From Novosphingobium percolationis (lineage in GTDB: Bacteria > Pseudomonadota > Alphaproteobacteria > Sphingomonadales > Sphingomonadaceae), in the NCBI RefSeq assembly GCF_020179425.1, contig NZ_JAILYM010000004.1, positions 124,001 through 188,000 of the forward strand: a stretch of DNA of 64,000 nt, read 5' to 3'. Shown piece by piece: positions 55,959 through 64,000 of this stretch (its first letter is position 1; each line of letters starts with the position of its first letter). Both the position numbers and the translations under genes were made by a program. Below the pieces are notes generated by a model. That model was not told where the DNA came from and made no database searches. It was given only the letters and a program-made list of their open reading frames with translations.

Positions 55959-57479
55959 GTGACCAAGGCGATGCCCATCCGAACAAGCCGGGCGCTGGCG
56001 CCGCTTCTCCTCGTGCTGCTTTCGGCCTGCCCGGTCCTGTTTGCTCCCGTCCTGCCGCTGCTCGACCTCGGCGGGCATCTCGGTCATCTGGCCGTCCAGG
56101 TCGATGGCGGGCGCTCGCCCGAACTCGCGCGGTGGTACGGCTTCAGCTGGGCGCTCGTGCCCAACCTCGGCGTCGATCTGCTGGTCCAGACGCTTGCCCC
56201 GTGGCTCGGTCTCGAACCAGCCGTACGGCTGCTCGTCAGCCTGATCCCGCCCCTCCAGGTCGCGGCTTGGTTCGCACTGTCGAAATCGGTGCATGGCCGG
56301 ATCACGCCGCTCGCGCTCTTGGCTGCACCGCTCGCTTATGCGCTGCCCTACCAGATGGGGTTCCTGAACTTCTCGCTGGGGGTCGCGGTCGCGCTCATGC
56401 TCCTTGCGCTGTGGGTCAGGCTCGATTGTCCCGAAGGCCGGACAGCGCAGGTGCTCGCCTTCGTGCCGCTCGCCTTCTTGCTGTGGGTCTGCCATCTTTC
56501 GGCCTTCGGGATTTTCGGCATCGCCGCCTTTTCCGTCACGTTCATGCACCAGCGCGCGACCGCGCCGTCAGCCCCCGTCGCGCTTGCACGCACCCTCGCG
56601 ATCCTGCTGCCGCTGCTGTCCGGACCCGCGGCGGGCTTCGCCTTTGGCACGCAAGGCGACCCCCACGAACAGACGCTATGGCGCCCCCTCGTGCAAAAGG
56701 GCTTTGCCCTCGCCAAGATCCTGCGCGATCTCTGGCAGCCGTGGGACGTGGCAGGTGCGCTTGCGCTGATCGGCGCGGTGGCCTGGGCATGGCGGTCGCC
56801 CCGCTGCCGGCTTGACCCCGGCCTCGCGCTCGCAACGGTGCTGCTCTTCTTCGCCTACCTGCTGCTGCCCGACATGCTGCAGGGCTTTTCCGATACGGAC
56901 ACGCGCCTTCTGCCAACGCTTGTCGGCTTCGCGTTGATCGCCCCCGCGCCCCGCCGCGACGACAACGCCCGGCAAGCACCTGGCCGCTGGCTCGCACACC
57001 TCACGCTCGCGGCACTGCTGTTTTCGGCGATGCGCCTGGCCGGCAACACGGTCAGCTACGTCATCCTCGGTCGCCAGTTCGATCGTGCGCTCGCGGTGGT
57101 GGATGCCGTGCCGCGCGGCGCGGCGCTGGCCACGCTGTTCATCGATACCTGCGAGCGGTGGAACCCCGATCGCCGCGCACACCTCGGCGGCTATGCGCTG
57201 GCCCGGCGACATGCCTACGACAGCGGGCAATGGGCGATCCCCGGCGGCCATCTCCTGCAGATCCGCGATGCCGCGCTCAACCGCTTCTTCGCCCGCTACG
57301 ACGTGCGCACCCCGCTCGGTGCCTGCGGCCAACGCCCGACCGCATCGCAGACCATCGCAGCGCTCCCCGCCAAGATCGACAGGCTGTGGATCATCGGCGG
57401 CCCGCCTCGGCTTGCCGTGGCGGGATGGGGCCTCGTCCGTGCCAGTGGCGATTCGACGCTCTACCGAAGGATTCGCTGA
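55959..57479 (+). CDS. polytopic membrane protein of unknown function
   Basis: 506 residues from the GTG at 55959 with GGAGG four bases upstream; an ATG at 55971 is the alternative. The hydropathy suggests roughly 9-11 membrane helices up to about residue 370 (for example LLVLLSACPVLFAPVLPLL, MGFLNFSLGVAVALMLLALW, FVPLAFLLWVCHLSAFGIF) followed by a soluble C-terminal part of about 130 residues with WNPDRRAHLGG and WAIPGGHLLQ. The layout recalls GT-C glycosyltransferases or their relatives, but I see no convincing DxD/ExD motif in the first loop. It diverges from the hybrid kinase and precedes a LacI-family regulator. Confidence 0.7.
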   Translation: MTKAMPIRTSRALAPLLLVLLSACPVLFAPVLPLLDLGGHLGHLAVQVDGGRSPELARWYGFSWALVPNLGVDLLVQTLAPWLGLEPAVRLLVSLIPPLQVAAWFALSKSVHGRITPLALLAAPLAYALPYQMGFLNFSLGVAVALMLLALWVRLDCPEGRTAQVLAFVPLAFLLWVCHLSAFGIFGIAAFSVTFMHQRATAPSAPVALARTLAILLPLLSGPAAGFAFGTQGDPHEQTLWRPLVQKGFALAKILRDLWQPWDVAGALALIGAVAWAWRSPRCRLDPGLALATVLLFFAYLLLPDMLQGFSDTDTRLLPTLVGFALIAPAPRRDDNARQAPGRWLAHLTLAALLFSAMRLAGNTVSYVILGRQFDRALAVVDAVPRGAALATLFIDTCERWNPDRRAHLGGYALARRHAYDSGQWAIPGGHLLQIRDAALNRFFARYDVRTPLGACGQRPTASQTIAALPAKIDRLWIIGGPPRLAVAGWGLVRASGDSTLYRRIR

Positions 57480-57604
57480 ACAACGCTCGCCGTGATCGTC
57501 CCCGATTGCTCGACGATCCCTGCAACATCGACTAAACTCTTGCTTTCCCGCCCGGTTGTCATGCTAGCAGCTTGCGCGGGGGTGCGGCACGTCACGACGG
57601 CACC

Positions 57605-58672
57605 ATGAAAACGGGGGCGGTCAACTTGGCAGGGACGGGGCAATCTCAGGACAAGGCGGCGGCGCGGGAAAAGCCAGCCGTGCGCAGCATCGCCGATCTC
57701 GCCCGCATCGCGGGGGTGTCGGTCTCGACCGTATCGCGCGCGCTCACGGGCAAGGGCACGCTCAACGACAAGACGCGCGAACGCGTGCGTGCGCTGGCCG
57801 AAGAGCATGATTTCCGCCTCAACGTCGCCGCGCAGAACCTGCGCCTTGGCCGCACCGGCGCGATCGGCGTGCTGCTGCCGTTGGGGCACGAGCGCGGCCA
57901 GCAGCTGTCCGAACCGTTCTTCAGCGCCATGCTCGGCCATCTTGCCGATGAACTGGCCGCACGCGGCTTTGACCTGCTGCTGTCGCGTGTGCTGCCCGGC
58001 CGCGATTGCTGGCTCGATGATTTCGTCCGCTCGGGCCGCACCGACGGGGTGATCGTGATCGGCCAGTCCGACCAGAGCGCCGTGCTCGATGAAGTCGCAG
58101 GCCACTATCGCAACATGGTGGTCTGGGGCGCGCACGATCCGGCGCAGGCCTATGTCACCGTCGGGTCCGACAATGTCGCGGGGGGCGCGCTCGCCGCCAG
58201 GCACCTGCTCGGGCGTGGCCGCCGCAAGCTCGCCTTCTTCGGCCACCACCCCGCACCCGAATTCGTCGCGCGCGAACAGGGTTTTCTCGCCGCACTGCCC
58301 GAAGACTTGCGCGACGCGGTGCAGAGCGTGCCCGCCCACCTCACGCCCGAGGAAAGCTACGCCGCGGCAAGCGCCTATTTCGAAGCGGGCAACCGCCCCG
58401 ACGGCGTGTTCGCCGCATCGGACATCATCGCCATGAGCGTGCTGGCCGCCGCCGCCGAACATGGCGTGTCGGTGCCCGCCGACCTGTCGGTGATCGGCTT
58501 CGACGACATCCTGCTCGCGCGGATCGCCACCCCGCCGCTCACCACCGTGCGGCAGGACATCGCCGAGGGCGCGCGCCTGCTGGTCGATCTGCTTCAGCGC
58601 CGGATGGCGGGCGAGGAAGACGTCGCCTCGGTCCAGCTCGAACCCGCGCTCATCGAACGCGAATCGAGCTGA
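57605..58672 (+). CDS. LacI/GalR-family transcriptional regulator
   Basis: 355 residues from the ATG at 57605. The helix-turn-helix SIADLARIAGVSVSTVSRALTG and hinge ERVRALAEEHDFRLNVAAQNLR are at about 31-75; the rest is a periplasmic-binding-protein-like sensor with GAIGVLLP, VIVIGQSDQS, GGALAARHLLGRGRRKLAFFGH, DGVFAASDIIAMSVL and VIGFDDILLARIATPPLTTVRQ. It would bind a sugar or nucleoside effector. Convergent with the GMC oxidoreductase gene (15-bp gap). Its target is not evident; no sugar-uptake genes are adjacent. Confidence 0.9.
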   Translation: MKTGAVNLAGTGQSQDKAAAREKPAVRSIADLARIAGVSVSTVSRALTGKGTLNDKTRERVRALAEEHDFRLNVAAQNLRLGRTGAIGVLLPLGHERGQQLSEPFFSAMLGHLADELAARGFDLLLSRVLPGRDCWLDDFVRSGRTDGVIVIGQSDQSAVLDEVAGHYRNMVVWGAHDPAQAYVTVGSDNVAGGALAARHLLGRGRRKLAFFGHHPAPEFVAREQGFLAALPEDLRDAVQSVPAHLTPEESYAAASAYFEAGNRPDGVFAASDIIAMSVLAAAAEHGVSVPADLSVIGFDDILLARIATPPLTTVRQDIAEGARLLVDLLQRRMAGEEDVASVQLEPALIERESS

Positions 58673-58687
58673 ACCCGATCCAGCCGG

Positions 58688-60337
58688 TCAGGCCGCGATC
58701 GGCGCTTCCTCGGGCGGCAGCGGCGCGCGGCCGCGAATCACGTCGGCGATCTTCTCCGCGATCATGATCGTCGGCGCATTGGTATTGCCGCCGATCAGGC
58801 CCGGCATGACCGAGGCGTCGACCACCCGCAGGCCCTCCAGCCCGTGCACCCGGCACTGTGCATCGACCACCGCCAGCGGATCGCTCGCCAGCCCCATCTT
58901 GCAGGTGCCTACCGGGTGATAGATCGTCTCGCCCTTGGCCCGAACCCAGGCGTCGATCTCTTCGTCGCTGCGGACCGCCTCGCCCGGCCAGATCTCCTCG
59001 CCACGATAGGGATCGAGCGCGCGCTGGCCCACTACCTCGCGCGCCATGCGAATGCCTTCGCGCACCGCGCGGCGGTCTTCCTCGGCGGCCATGAAGTTGC
59101 ACAGGATCGCAGGGTCGGCATAGGGATCGGCCGCGGCCAGCGACACCGTTCCCCGGCTTTCCGGGCGCAACTGGCAGACGTGCATGGTGAAGCCATCGCG
59201 CTTCACCGAAACCTTGGCGTGTTCCTGCATGATCGCCAGCACGAAGTGCATCTGCAGGTCGGGCCGGTCGAGATCGGGCCGCGATTTCAGGAAGGCCCCC
59301 GCCTCCAGCCCGTTCTGCCGCCCCGTGCCCTTGCCGGTCAGCAGGTATTGCAGCCCTACCTTCAGCTGCCCCAGTCCCTTGATCTCGTTGTAGAGCGTGA
59401 TCGGCTGGGTGCAGGCCCAGTTGAGCGTGACGTCCAGATGGTCCTGCAAATTCTGCCCCACGCCCTTCAGCGCATGGACCGGCGCCACCCCATGGCGCGC
59501 CAGCGCATCGGGATCGCCGATGCCCGAAAGCTGGAGGATCTGCGGCGATTGGAACGCGCCCGCACAGACCAGCACCTCGCGCGTGGCGCGCGCGCGCTGC
59601 ACCGCCTTGCCCGGCCCCAGGCTGTATTCCACCCCGGTCGCGCGGCCCTGCTCCACCACCACGCGGTGCGTGCGCGCGCCGGTCACGATCGTCAGGTTCC
59701 TGCGCGTGCCCGCGATCGGCGCCAGATAGCCGCGCGCCGCGCTCCAGCGCTGGCCATCATGGATGGTCAACTGGTAGCGGCCAAAGCCCTCCTGCTCGAA
59801 CCCGTTGAAATCCTGGGTGATCTTGTAGCCGGCCTGCCCGCCCGCCGCGATCACGCCGGCATAGAGCGGATGGTCCGAACGCTCGCCCCAGCTCACCTTC
59901 AGCGGCCCGCCCGCGCCATGGTGCGCGCTCGCCCCGTCCTGGAAGTCCTCGGCGCGGCGGAAATAGGGCAGCACGTCGGCATAGGACCAGCCTTCCAGCC
60001 CCATCTGCCGCCACTGGTCGTAGTCGCGCGCATGGCCACGCACATAGAGCATCCCGTTGATCGCCGAAGACCCGCCCAGCCCACGCCCACGCGGATGCCA
60101 CATCCGCCGCCCGTCCATGTGCGGCTCGCTCTCGCTCCAGAAGCCCCAGTTGTGCTTGCTCTTCTTCTTGATCAGCGAGCCCACGCCCGCGGGCATCCGC
60201 ACCAGCACCGAACCGTTGCGGCCCCCTGCCTCCAGCAGCAGCACCCTGACCGCCGGATCTTCGGAAAGCCGCGCCGCCAGCACCGATCCTGCGCTGCCCG
60301 CCCCGATCACGATATAGTCGAACGCCGCTTCGGCCAT
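58688..60337 (-). CDS. GMC-family FAD-dependent alcohol/choline dehydrogenase
   Basis: 549 residues. The N-terminal ADP-binding motif YIVIGAGSAGSVLAARL (about 9-25), GLGGSSAINGMLYVRG (GMC signature 1), GAFQSPQILQLSGIG (signature 2), and the C-terminal HPVGTCKMG and ASVMPGLIGGNTNAPTIMIAEKIAD are complete. GMC enzymes of this size oxidise alcohols, choline or alkyl-alcohols and pass electrons to quinones or oxygen. Betaine genes are absent, so choline is unlikely. It is divergent from the epoxide-hydrolase gene across a 269-bp gap and may belong to the same pathway. Confidence 0.92.
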   Translation of the reverse strand: MAEAAFDYIVIGAGSAGSVLAARLSEDPAVRVLLLEAGGRNGSVLVRMPAGVGSLIKKKSKHNWGFWSESEPHMDGRRMWHPRGRGLGGSSAINGMLYVRGHARDYDQWRQMGLEGWSYADVLPYFRRAEDFQDGASAHHGAGGPLKVSWGERSDHPLYAGVIAAGGQAGYKITQDFNGFEQEGFGRYQLTIHDGQRWSAARGYLAPIAGTRRNLTIVTGARTHRVVVEQGRATGVEYSLGPGKAVQRARATREVLVCAGAFQSPQILQLSGIGDPDALARHGVAPVHALKGVGQNLQDHLDVTLNWACTQPITLYNEIKGLGQLKVGLQYLLTGKGTGRQNGLEAGAFLKSRPDLDRPDLQMHFVLAIMQEHAKVSVKRDGFTMHVCQLRPESRGTVSLAAADPYADPAILCNFMAAEEDRRAVREGIRMAREVVGQRALDPYRGEEIWPGEAVRSDEEIDAWVRAKGETIYHPVGTCKMGLASDPLAVVDAQCRVHGLEGLRVVDASVMPGLIGGNTNAPTIMIAEKIADVIRGRAPLPPEEAPIAA

Positions 60338-60606
60338 GCTTCTCTCACCCGCTCTTCGTCATTGTTGACATAGCGGTAAGTAATCCGGCGCGTCGACGCA
60401 AGCTTCTGTATCACCTGTCAGGTTTTCGATTGCACGACGCGCGAATCGCCCGCAATATATCACGCGATAAACAACTGCGGCGCAGGCGGCCCGGCCCGCG
60501 CAAGGCAGGAAACGATGGAGAGAGACGTGAAGCCGACAGCCCCCATCCGCCTTGCGCGCCTTGCGCCACATGCGAACCCGCGCCCCGCCCTGCGGGAGAT
60601 CGCGGC
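60338..60606. other. intergenic region between divergent oxidoreductase and hydrolase genes
   Basis: The longest gene-free stretch of the window (269 bp). It contains a TTGACA at 60365-60370 without a convincing partner -10, a short palindrome ACCTGTCAGGT (60414-60424) and an AT-richer segment at about 60455-60475. Open frames crossing it have no recognisable similarity. It probably holds two divergent promoters and possibly an operator. Confidence 0.4.
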
Positions 60607-61569
60607 ATGAGCTGGCAGGGAGTGACCGAGCGCCGCATCGAAACAAACGGCATCACGCTCAACATCGCCGAAGCGGGTGAAGGCCCGCTTGTGCTGCTGC
60701 TCCACGGCTTTCCCGAAAGCTGGTATTCGTGGCGCCACCAGTTCGCCCCGCTGGCAGCGGCCGGCTATCACGTCGTCGCGCCCGACATGCGCGGCTATGG
60801 CAAGAGCGACAAGCCCGCGGCCATCGACGCCTACAACCAGGTCGAGGTCGTCAATGACATCATCGGCCTGATCCCGGCGCTGGGCTACGACACGGCCATC
60901 GTCATCGGTCACGATTGGGGCGCGCCCACCGCATGGGCCACGGCCCTGTTCCACCCGGACAAGGTGCGCGCGGTGGGCGGCCTGTCGGTGCCGTTCATGC
61001 CGCGCTCGCCGGTGCAGCCGATGCCGGCCATGCGCGCAATGTTCAAGGGCCAGTTCTTCTACCAGCTCTACTTCCAGGAGCCGGGCGTGGCCGAGGCCGA
61101 GTTCGAAAAGGACATCAGGACCGCGCTGCGCAAGTTCCTCGTCATGGCCGGGGGCGAAACCGATCTCGCCAGTCTGCCACCCAAGACCGAGCATGACGAC
61201 ATGCTGTCGAACCTGCCCGATCCGGCCGTCCTGCCCGGCTGGCTCAGCGAGGCGGATCTCGATTTCTATGCAGGCGAATTCGCCCGCTCGGGGATGCGCG
61301 GTCCGATCAACTACTATCGCAACCACGACCTCACCTGGCGGCTCACCCACGGCGCGCCGACGCAGATCCACCAGCCGGCCATGTTCGTCGCCGGGACGGC
61401 GGACGGCGTGGTGATGATGGCCGCCGCCGCGATCGAGGCCCTGCCCCAGACCGTGACCGACCTGCGCATCAACCGCATGATCCCGGGCATCGGCCACTGG
61501 ACGCAGCAGGAAGCGCCCGACGCGGTGAACGCGGCCATCCTCGAATTCCTCCACATGATCGACGGCTGA
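60607..61569 (+). CDS. alpha/beta hydrolase, epoxide-hydrolase type
   Basis: 320 residues from the ATG at 60607 (the frame is open further upstream without homology). LLLHGFPESWYSWRHQ carries the HGxP oxyanion motif, GHDWGAPTAWATA has the aspartate nucleophile typical of epoxide hydrolases and dehalogenases, and GIGHWTQQEAPD the catalytic histidine. Two cap-domain tyrosines (QLYFQEPG and NYYRNHD) would polarise the epoxide. It would hydrate an epoxide to a diol. It is followed after 12 bp by an FAD-dependent oxidoreductase, which could form the epoxide, so the pair may work in sequence. Confidence 0.88.
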   Translation: MSWQGVTERRIETNGITLNIAEAGEGPLVLLLHGFPESWYSWRHQFAPLAAAGYHVVAPDMRGYGKSDKPAAIDAYNQVEVVNDIIGLIPALGYDTAIVIGHDWGAPTAWATALFHPDKVRAVGGLSVPFMPRSPVQPMPAMRAMFKGQFFYQLYFQEPGVAEAEFEKDIRTALRKFLVMAGGETDLASLPPKTEHDDMLSNLPDPAVLPGWLSEADLDFYAGEFARSGMRGPINYYRNHDLTWRLTHGAPTQIHQPAMFVAGTADGVVMMAAAAIEALPQTVTDLRINRMIPGIGHWTQQEAPDAVNAAILEFLHMIDG

Positions 61570-61581
61570 AGGACTTACCCC

Positions 61582-63102
61582 ATGACCGAAAAGGTACTGG
61601 TGATCGGTGCGGGCATCGGCGGCCTGTGCACCGCGCTGATGCTCGCCCCGTCGGGCCGCGAGATCGTGCTGCTCGAACGCGACGGCCCGCTCGAAACAGC
61701 CGACCCGGACGAGCTGTTCCGCAGCTGGAAGCGCAATGGCGTCGCCCATGTGCGGCAGAGCCACGCCTTCCTTGCGCGGCTGCGCTCGATCATGAAGCAG
61801 GAACATCCCGCCTTGCTCGACCAGCTGCTGGCCAATGGCGTGCGCGAACTGCCTTTCGAGATGATGCTGACGCAGGCGCAACAGCAGTCCTATCGCGCGG
61901 CGGCGACCGATGAGGAACTGACGATCGTCACCAGCCGCCGCACCACGCTCGAAATGACGATGCGGCGCTACGTCGAAACGCTGAGCAACGTCGAACTGCG
62001 CTGCGGCTTCAAGGTCCGCCGCCTCCTGACCCGCAAGGACGACGACGGCGTGATCGACGTTCGCGGTGTCGCGGGCGAATGGAACGGTGAGCCGGCGACG
62101 CTCCACGCCGACGTGGTGGTCGATGCCTCGGGCAAGGGCGGCAGCTCGATACGCCAGCTCATGGACGAAGGCGCGCGCATCCACGAGGAAAGCGAAAGCG
62201 CCGGAATCCTCTATTTCACCCGGCATTACCGGCTGCTGCCCGGCCAGGGCGAGCCGGACCGGCACGCCAATCCTCCCGCTTCGGGCGATCTGGGCTATCT
62301 CAAGTTCGGCATCTTCCCGGGCGATAACGGCAACTTCTCGGTCACCATCGCCATTCCCGAGGTCGAATCGGTGCTGCGCCAGGCGATCGCGGATCCCGAA
62401 ATATTCCACGCCGTCACCCTGCAGCTGCCAGGACTGCAACCGTGGACCAATGCCACGCGGGCCGAACCGACCAGCCGCGTCATCGGCATGGGCGATCTGG
62501 TCAGCCGCTGGCGCGATCTGGTGGTCGATGGCAAGGCAGCCGCGCGCGGCTACTTCGCGCTGGGCGATACGCTGGTGCGGACCAATCCGCTCTATGGCCG
62601 GGGTTGCTCCTTCGCCGCGGTCAGCGCACAGGCGCTACGCCAGGTGCTCGACGCCGACGCCGATCCCACGGCGCGGGCGCTCGCCTTCCATCAGGCGATC
62701 CATACCGAACTGCTGCCCTACTACCTGAACCAGCGCCAGCAGGACCGCTCCGCGATCAAGCGCGCCCGCCGCGCGCTGGTGCCTAATGCGCGAACGCCGT
62801 TCAAGGCCCGCATGACGACCAGCTTCGTCGAGGACGGCATCCGCATAGCGCTGCGCTCGGACGTCCGCCTGATGCGCGAAGCGATGCGCGGCTTCCACAT
62901 GCTGGAACATCCCGACCAGTGGCTGCGCAAGCCCCGCAACCTCGCCGGCGTGCTCTACTACTGGGCGCGCGGAAAGCGCCTCAACGCAGCGGCCTATCCG
63001 CCCGAACCGGGCCCGGGGCGCGAGGCCATGATGCACGCGCTGGGTCTCGACCACCGCGCCGACATGGACCTCGCCACACGCGAAACGACGCTGGCGGCAT
63101 AG
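61582..63102 (+). CDS. FAD-dependent monooxygenase-like oxidoreductase
   Basis: 506 residues. The dinucleotide-binding motif VLVIGAGIGGLCTALMLA at about 5-22 ends in a LLERD acidic residue; VVDASGKGGSSIRQL and the second FAD motif YFALGDTLVRTNPLYGRG (about 327-345) place it among group A flavoprotein monooxygenases, near halogenase and geranylgeranyl-reductase relatives. No tryptophan-halogenase WxWxIP motif is visible. It probably hydroxylates or epoxidises a hydrophobic compound. Co-transcribed with the epoxide-hydrolase-like gene. Substrate unknown. Confidence 0.8.
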   Translation: MTEKVLVIGAGIGGLCTALMLAPSGREIVLLERDGPLETADPDELFRSWKRNGVAHVRQSHAFLARLRSIMKQEHPALLDQLLANGVRELPFEMMLTQAQQQSYRAAATDEELTIVTSRRTTLEMTMRRYVETLSNVELRCGFKVRRLLTRKDDDGVIDVRGVAGEWNGEPATLHADVVVDASGKGGSSIRQLMDEGARIHEESESAGILYFTRHYRLLPGQGEPDRHANPPASGDLGYLKFGIFPGDNGNFSVTIAIPEVESVLRQAIADPEIFHAVTLQLPGLQPWTNATRAEPTSRVIGMGDLVSRWRDLVVDGKAAARGYFALGDTLVRTNPLYGRGCSFAAVSAQALRQVLDADADPTARALAFHQAIHTELLPYYLNQRQQDRSAIKRARRALVPNARTPFKARMTTSFVEDGIRIALRSDVRLMREAMRGFHMLEHPDQWLRKPRNLAGVLYYWARGKRLNAAAYPPEPGPGREAMMHALGLDHRADMDLATRETTLAA

Positions 63103-63123
63103 CAGAACGGAAAGTGGAAGAGA

Positions 63124-63197
63124 TGGAGGCCCGAGCCGGAATCGAACCGGCGTAAACGGATTTGCAGTCCGGTGCGTAACCACTCCGCCATCGGGCC
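63124..63197 (-). tRNA. tRNA-Cys (anticodon GCA)
   Basis: Read on the minus strand: acceptor stem GGCCCGA/TCGGGCC, D-arm with GGCGGAGTGGTTACGC, anticodon loop CTGCAAA giving GCA, T-arm GCCGGTTCGATTCCGGC, discriminator U73 (a cysteine identity base) and an encoded CCA end. The stems pair properly, so it is intact; 74 bases including CCA. Confidence 0.95.
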
Positions 63198-63279
63198 TCG
63201 ATGCGCGCCGGATCGAAATCAGGCGTGTGGAAGGGCGCGGTTAGCCGAGGGCGCGCGTGCCCGCAACGGGATTCTTTCG

Positions 63280-64000
63280 TCAAATCGCAACGAACGTCAG
63301 CTGGCGGCTTTCGGGGCTGGCCTTGTCCAGCCGCACCGCCAGCTTCCGGCCCGGCGCGACGGGTTCGGGCAGCTTGGTGCGGGCGATGATCGGCAGGCTC
63401 TCCAGCTGGATTCGCGCGCTCGCGCCATCGCTGTCGGTGACGACCGCGTGAAAAGTCTCGCCCTCGCGCCCGTGCAGCATCACCGTTTCGGCAAGGTCCA
63501 CCGCCGCCCGCTCGATCCGTGCCGCGATCGTGTCGGCCCGCGCCATCACCTCGGGCAGCCGGTCGAAAGCAGCGGTGACCGCATCGGGCACTGCCTCGCC
63601 ATTGGCCAGCGCCAGCGCGGCCCGGATCACGTAGCGGTCGGCCAGCCGCCGCAGCGGCGCCGTGGCATGGACATAGGGCGCGGCGATAGCGGCGTGCCAG
63701 GGTTCGGCGCCGGGATGGTAGGGCGCATAGCCGGCCCCGCTGCCGGCACGCCGGATGGCCAGCATAAACGCCGCCTGCGCCGGGTCGGCCGCATCCAGGC
63801 CGCGCTCGAAGTCCTTGAGGTCCATGGCATCCGGCCAGCCGAGGCCCAGCGCCGACGCACTCTGGCGCAGCCGCGCAACCGCCTTCGCATCGGGGCCCGC
63901 CATCACCCGGAACAGCCCGGTACGATGCGCCAGCAGCGCCTTGGCGACGGCAAGGTTGGTCGCCAGCGACAGCGCTGCATTACGCTCTTCCGACAGCAGC
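63280..64000 (-). CDS. RNB-domain exoribonuclease (RNase II/R-like; 5' part outside the window)
   Basis: The frame is open to the end of the window, reading EERNAALSLATNLAVAKALL before the first internal start, so the gene continues upstream. The visible 240 residues are the C-terminal half of the RNB catalytic domain (YAPYHPGAEPWHAA, then YVHATAPLRRLADRYV, equivalent to HFTSPIRRYPDL of RNase R) plus a degenerate S1-like end. Such enzymes degrade RNA 3' to 5' with two metal ions. Because the catalytic aspartates lie upstream, activity cannot be checked. Confidence 0.85.
   Translation of the reverse strand, partial: LLSEERNAALSLATNLAVAKALLAHRTGLFRVMAGPDAKAVARLRQSASALGLGWPDAMDLKDFERGLDAADPAQAAFMLAIRRAGSGAGYAPYHPGAEPWHAAIAAPYVHATAPLRRLADRYVIRAALALANGEAVPDAVTAAFDRLPEVMARADTIAARIERAAVDLAETVMLHGREGETFHAVVTDSDGASARIQLESLPIIARTKLPEPVAPGRKLAVRLDKASPESRQLTFVAI

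Noticed and set aside
52698..56549. 1283-residue open frame on the minus strand
   Set aside because: The 251 residues before the ATG at 55796 are basic, low-complexity and antisense to the membrane-protein gene; the recognisable kinase begins at MSETRR.

Overview
The window is about 64 kb of high-GC, densely packed DNA with many ATGA/GTGA stop-start overlaps and non-ATG starts. It has the protein families of an alphaproteobacterium, most likely Sphingomonadales (Novosphingobium/Sphingobium-like). This placement is inferred from gene content: HWE-type kinase, polyhydroxyalkanoate-system protein, TonB paralogues, aliphatic catabolism genes. No rRNA is present to prove it. I see no insertion sequence, CRISPR array, phage gene or integrase.

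Layout. 1-1967: a TelA-type gene (cut by the window edge), a two-helix membrane protein and a PHA-system protein. 1996-8211 (minus): a DUF2721 membrane protein, then a four-gene operon read GT4/alpha-toroid glycosyltransferase > GH130 glycoside phosphorylase > manC > manA, which makes GDP-mannose and probably builds and turns over a mannoside. 8386-11938: TonB-like protein, a stand-alone receiver, UDP-glucuronate 4-epimerase and a PhyH-type dioxygenase. 12133-34524 (plus): a 17-gene ABC-transporter-dependent (group 2/3 type) capsule operon. It contains Kdo supply (kpsF, kdsB, kdsA), export (kpsM, T, E, D), UDP-ManNAcA synthesis (wecB, wecC), a 1675-residue methyltransferase/coiled-coil/double-GT4 protein, a set of modification enzymes (alpha/beta hydrolase, GSCFA, sulfotransferase-like, secreted beta-helix), a CgeB-like glycosyltransferase, and Kdo-linker enzymes KpsC (only one catalytic domain) and KpsS.

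34548-41019: a TetR regulator divergent from a five-gene acyl-CoA operon (APH-like kinase, SDR, acyl-CoA dehydrogenase, acyl-CoA ligase, zinc alcohol dehydrogenase), with a palindromic operator lying on the promoter. 41092-44369: periplasmic TonB-like protein, chemoreceptor, cyclophilin. 44311-48447 (minus): biotin operon bioB-bioF-bioD-bioA. 48651-49937: a TviB-type UDP-sugar dehydrogenase, followed by a good intrinsic terminator for the opposite strand. 50010-55796 (minus): a three-gene signalling operon (large hybrid histidine kinase, CheR methyltransferase, HWE kinase with receivers at both ends). 55959-63102: a polytopic membrane protein, a LacI regulator, a GMC oxidoreductase, and an epoxide-hydrolase-like enzyme followed by a flavoprotein. 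63124-63197: tRNA-Cys. 63280-64000: an RNB ribonuclease cut by the window end.

Most unusual content. The capsule locus carries a methyltransferase, a roughly 295-residue coiled coil and two GT4 domains in one polypeptide. Those are the parts that in E. coli O9a are split between WbdD (terminator and molecular ruler) and WbdA (two-site polymerase). I infer a fused capsule polymerase with its own chain-length ruler. The GT4/GH130/manC/manA operon is a second candidate for a poorly described glycan system. Both rest on domain logic and need biochemical proof.
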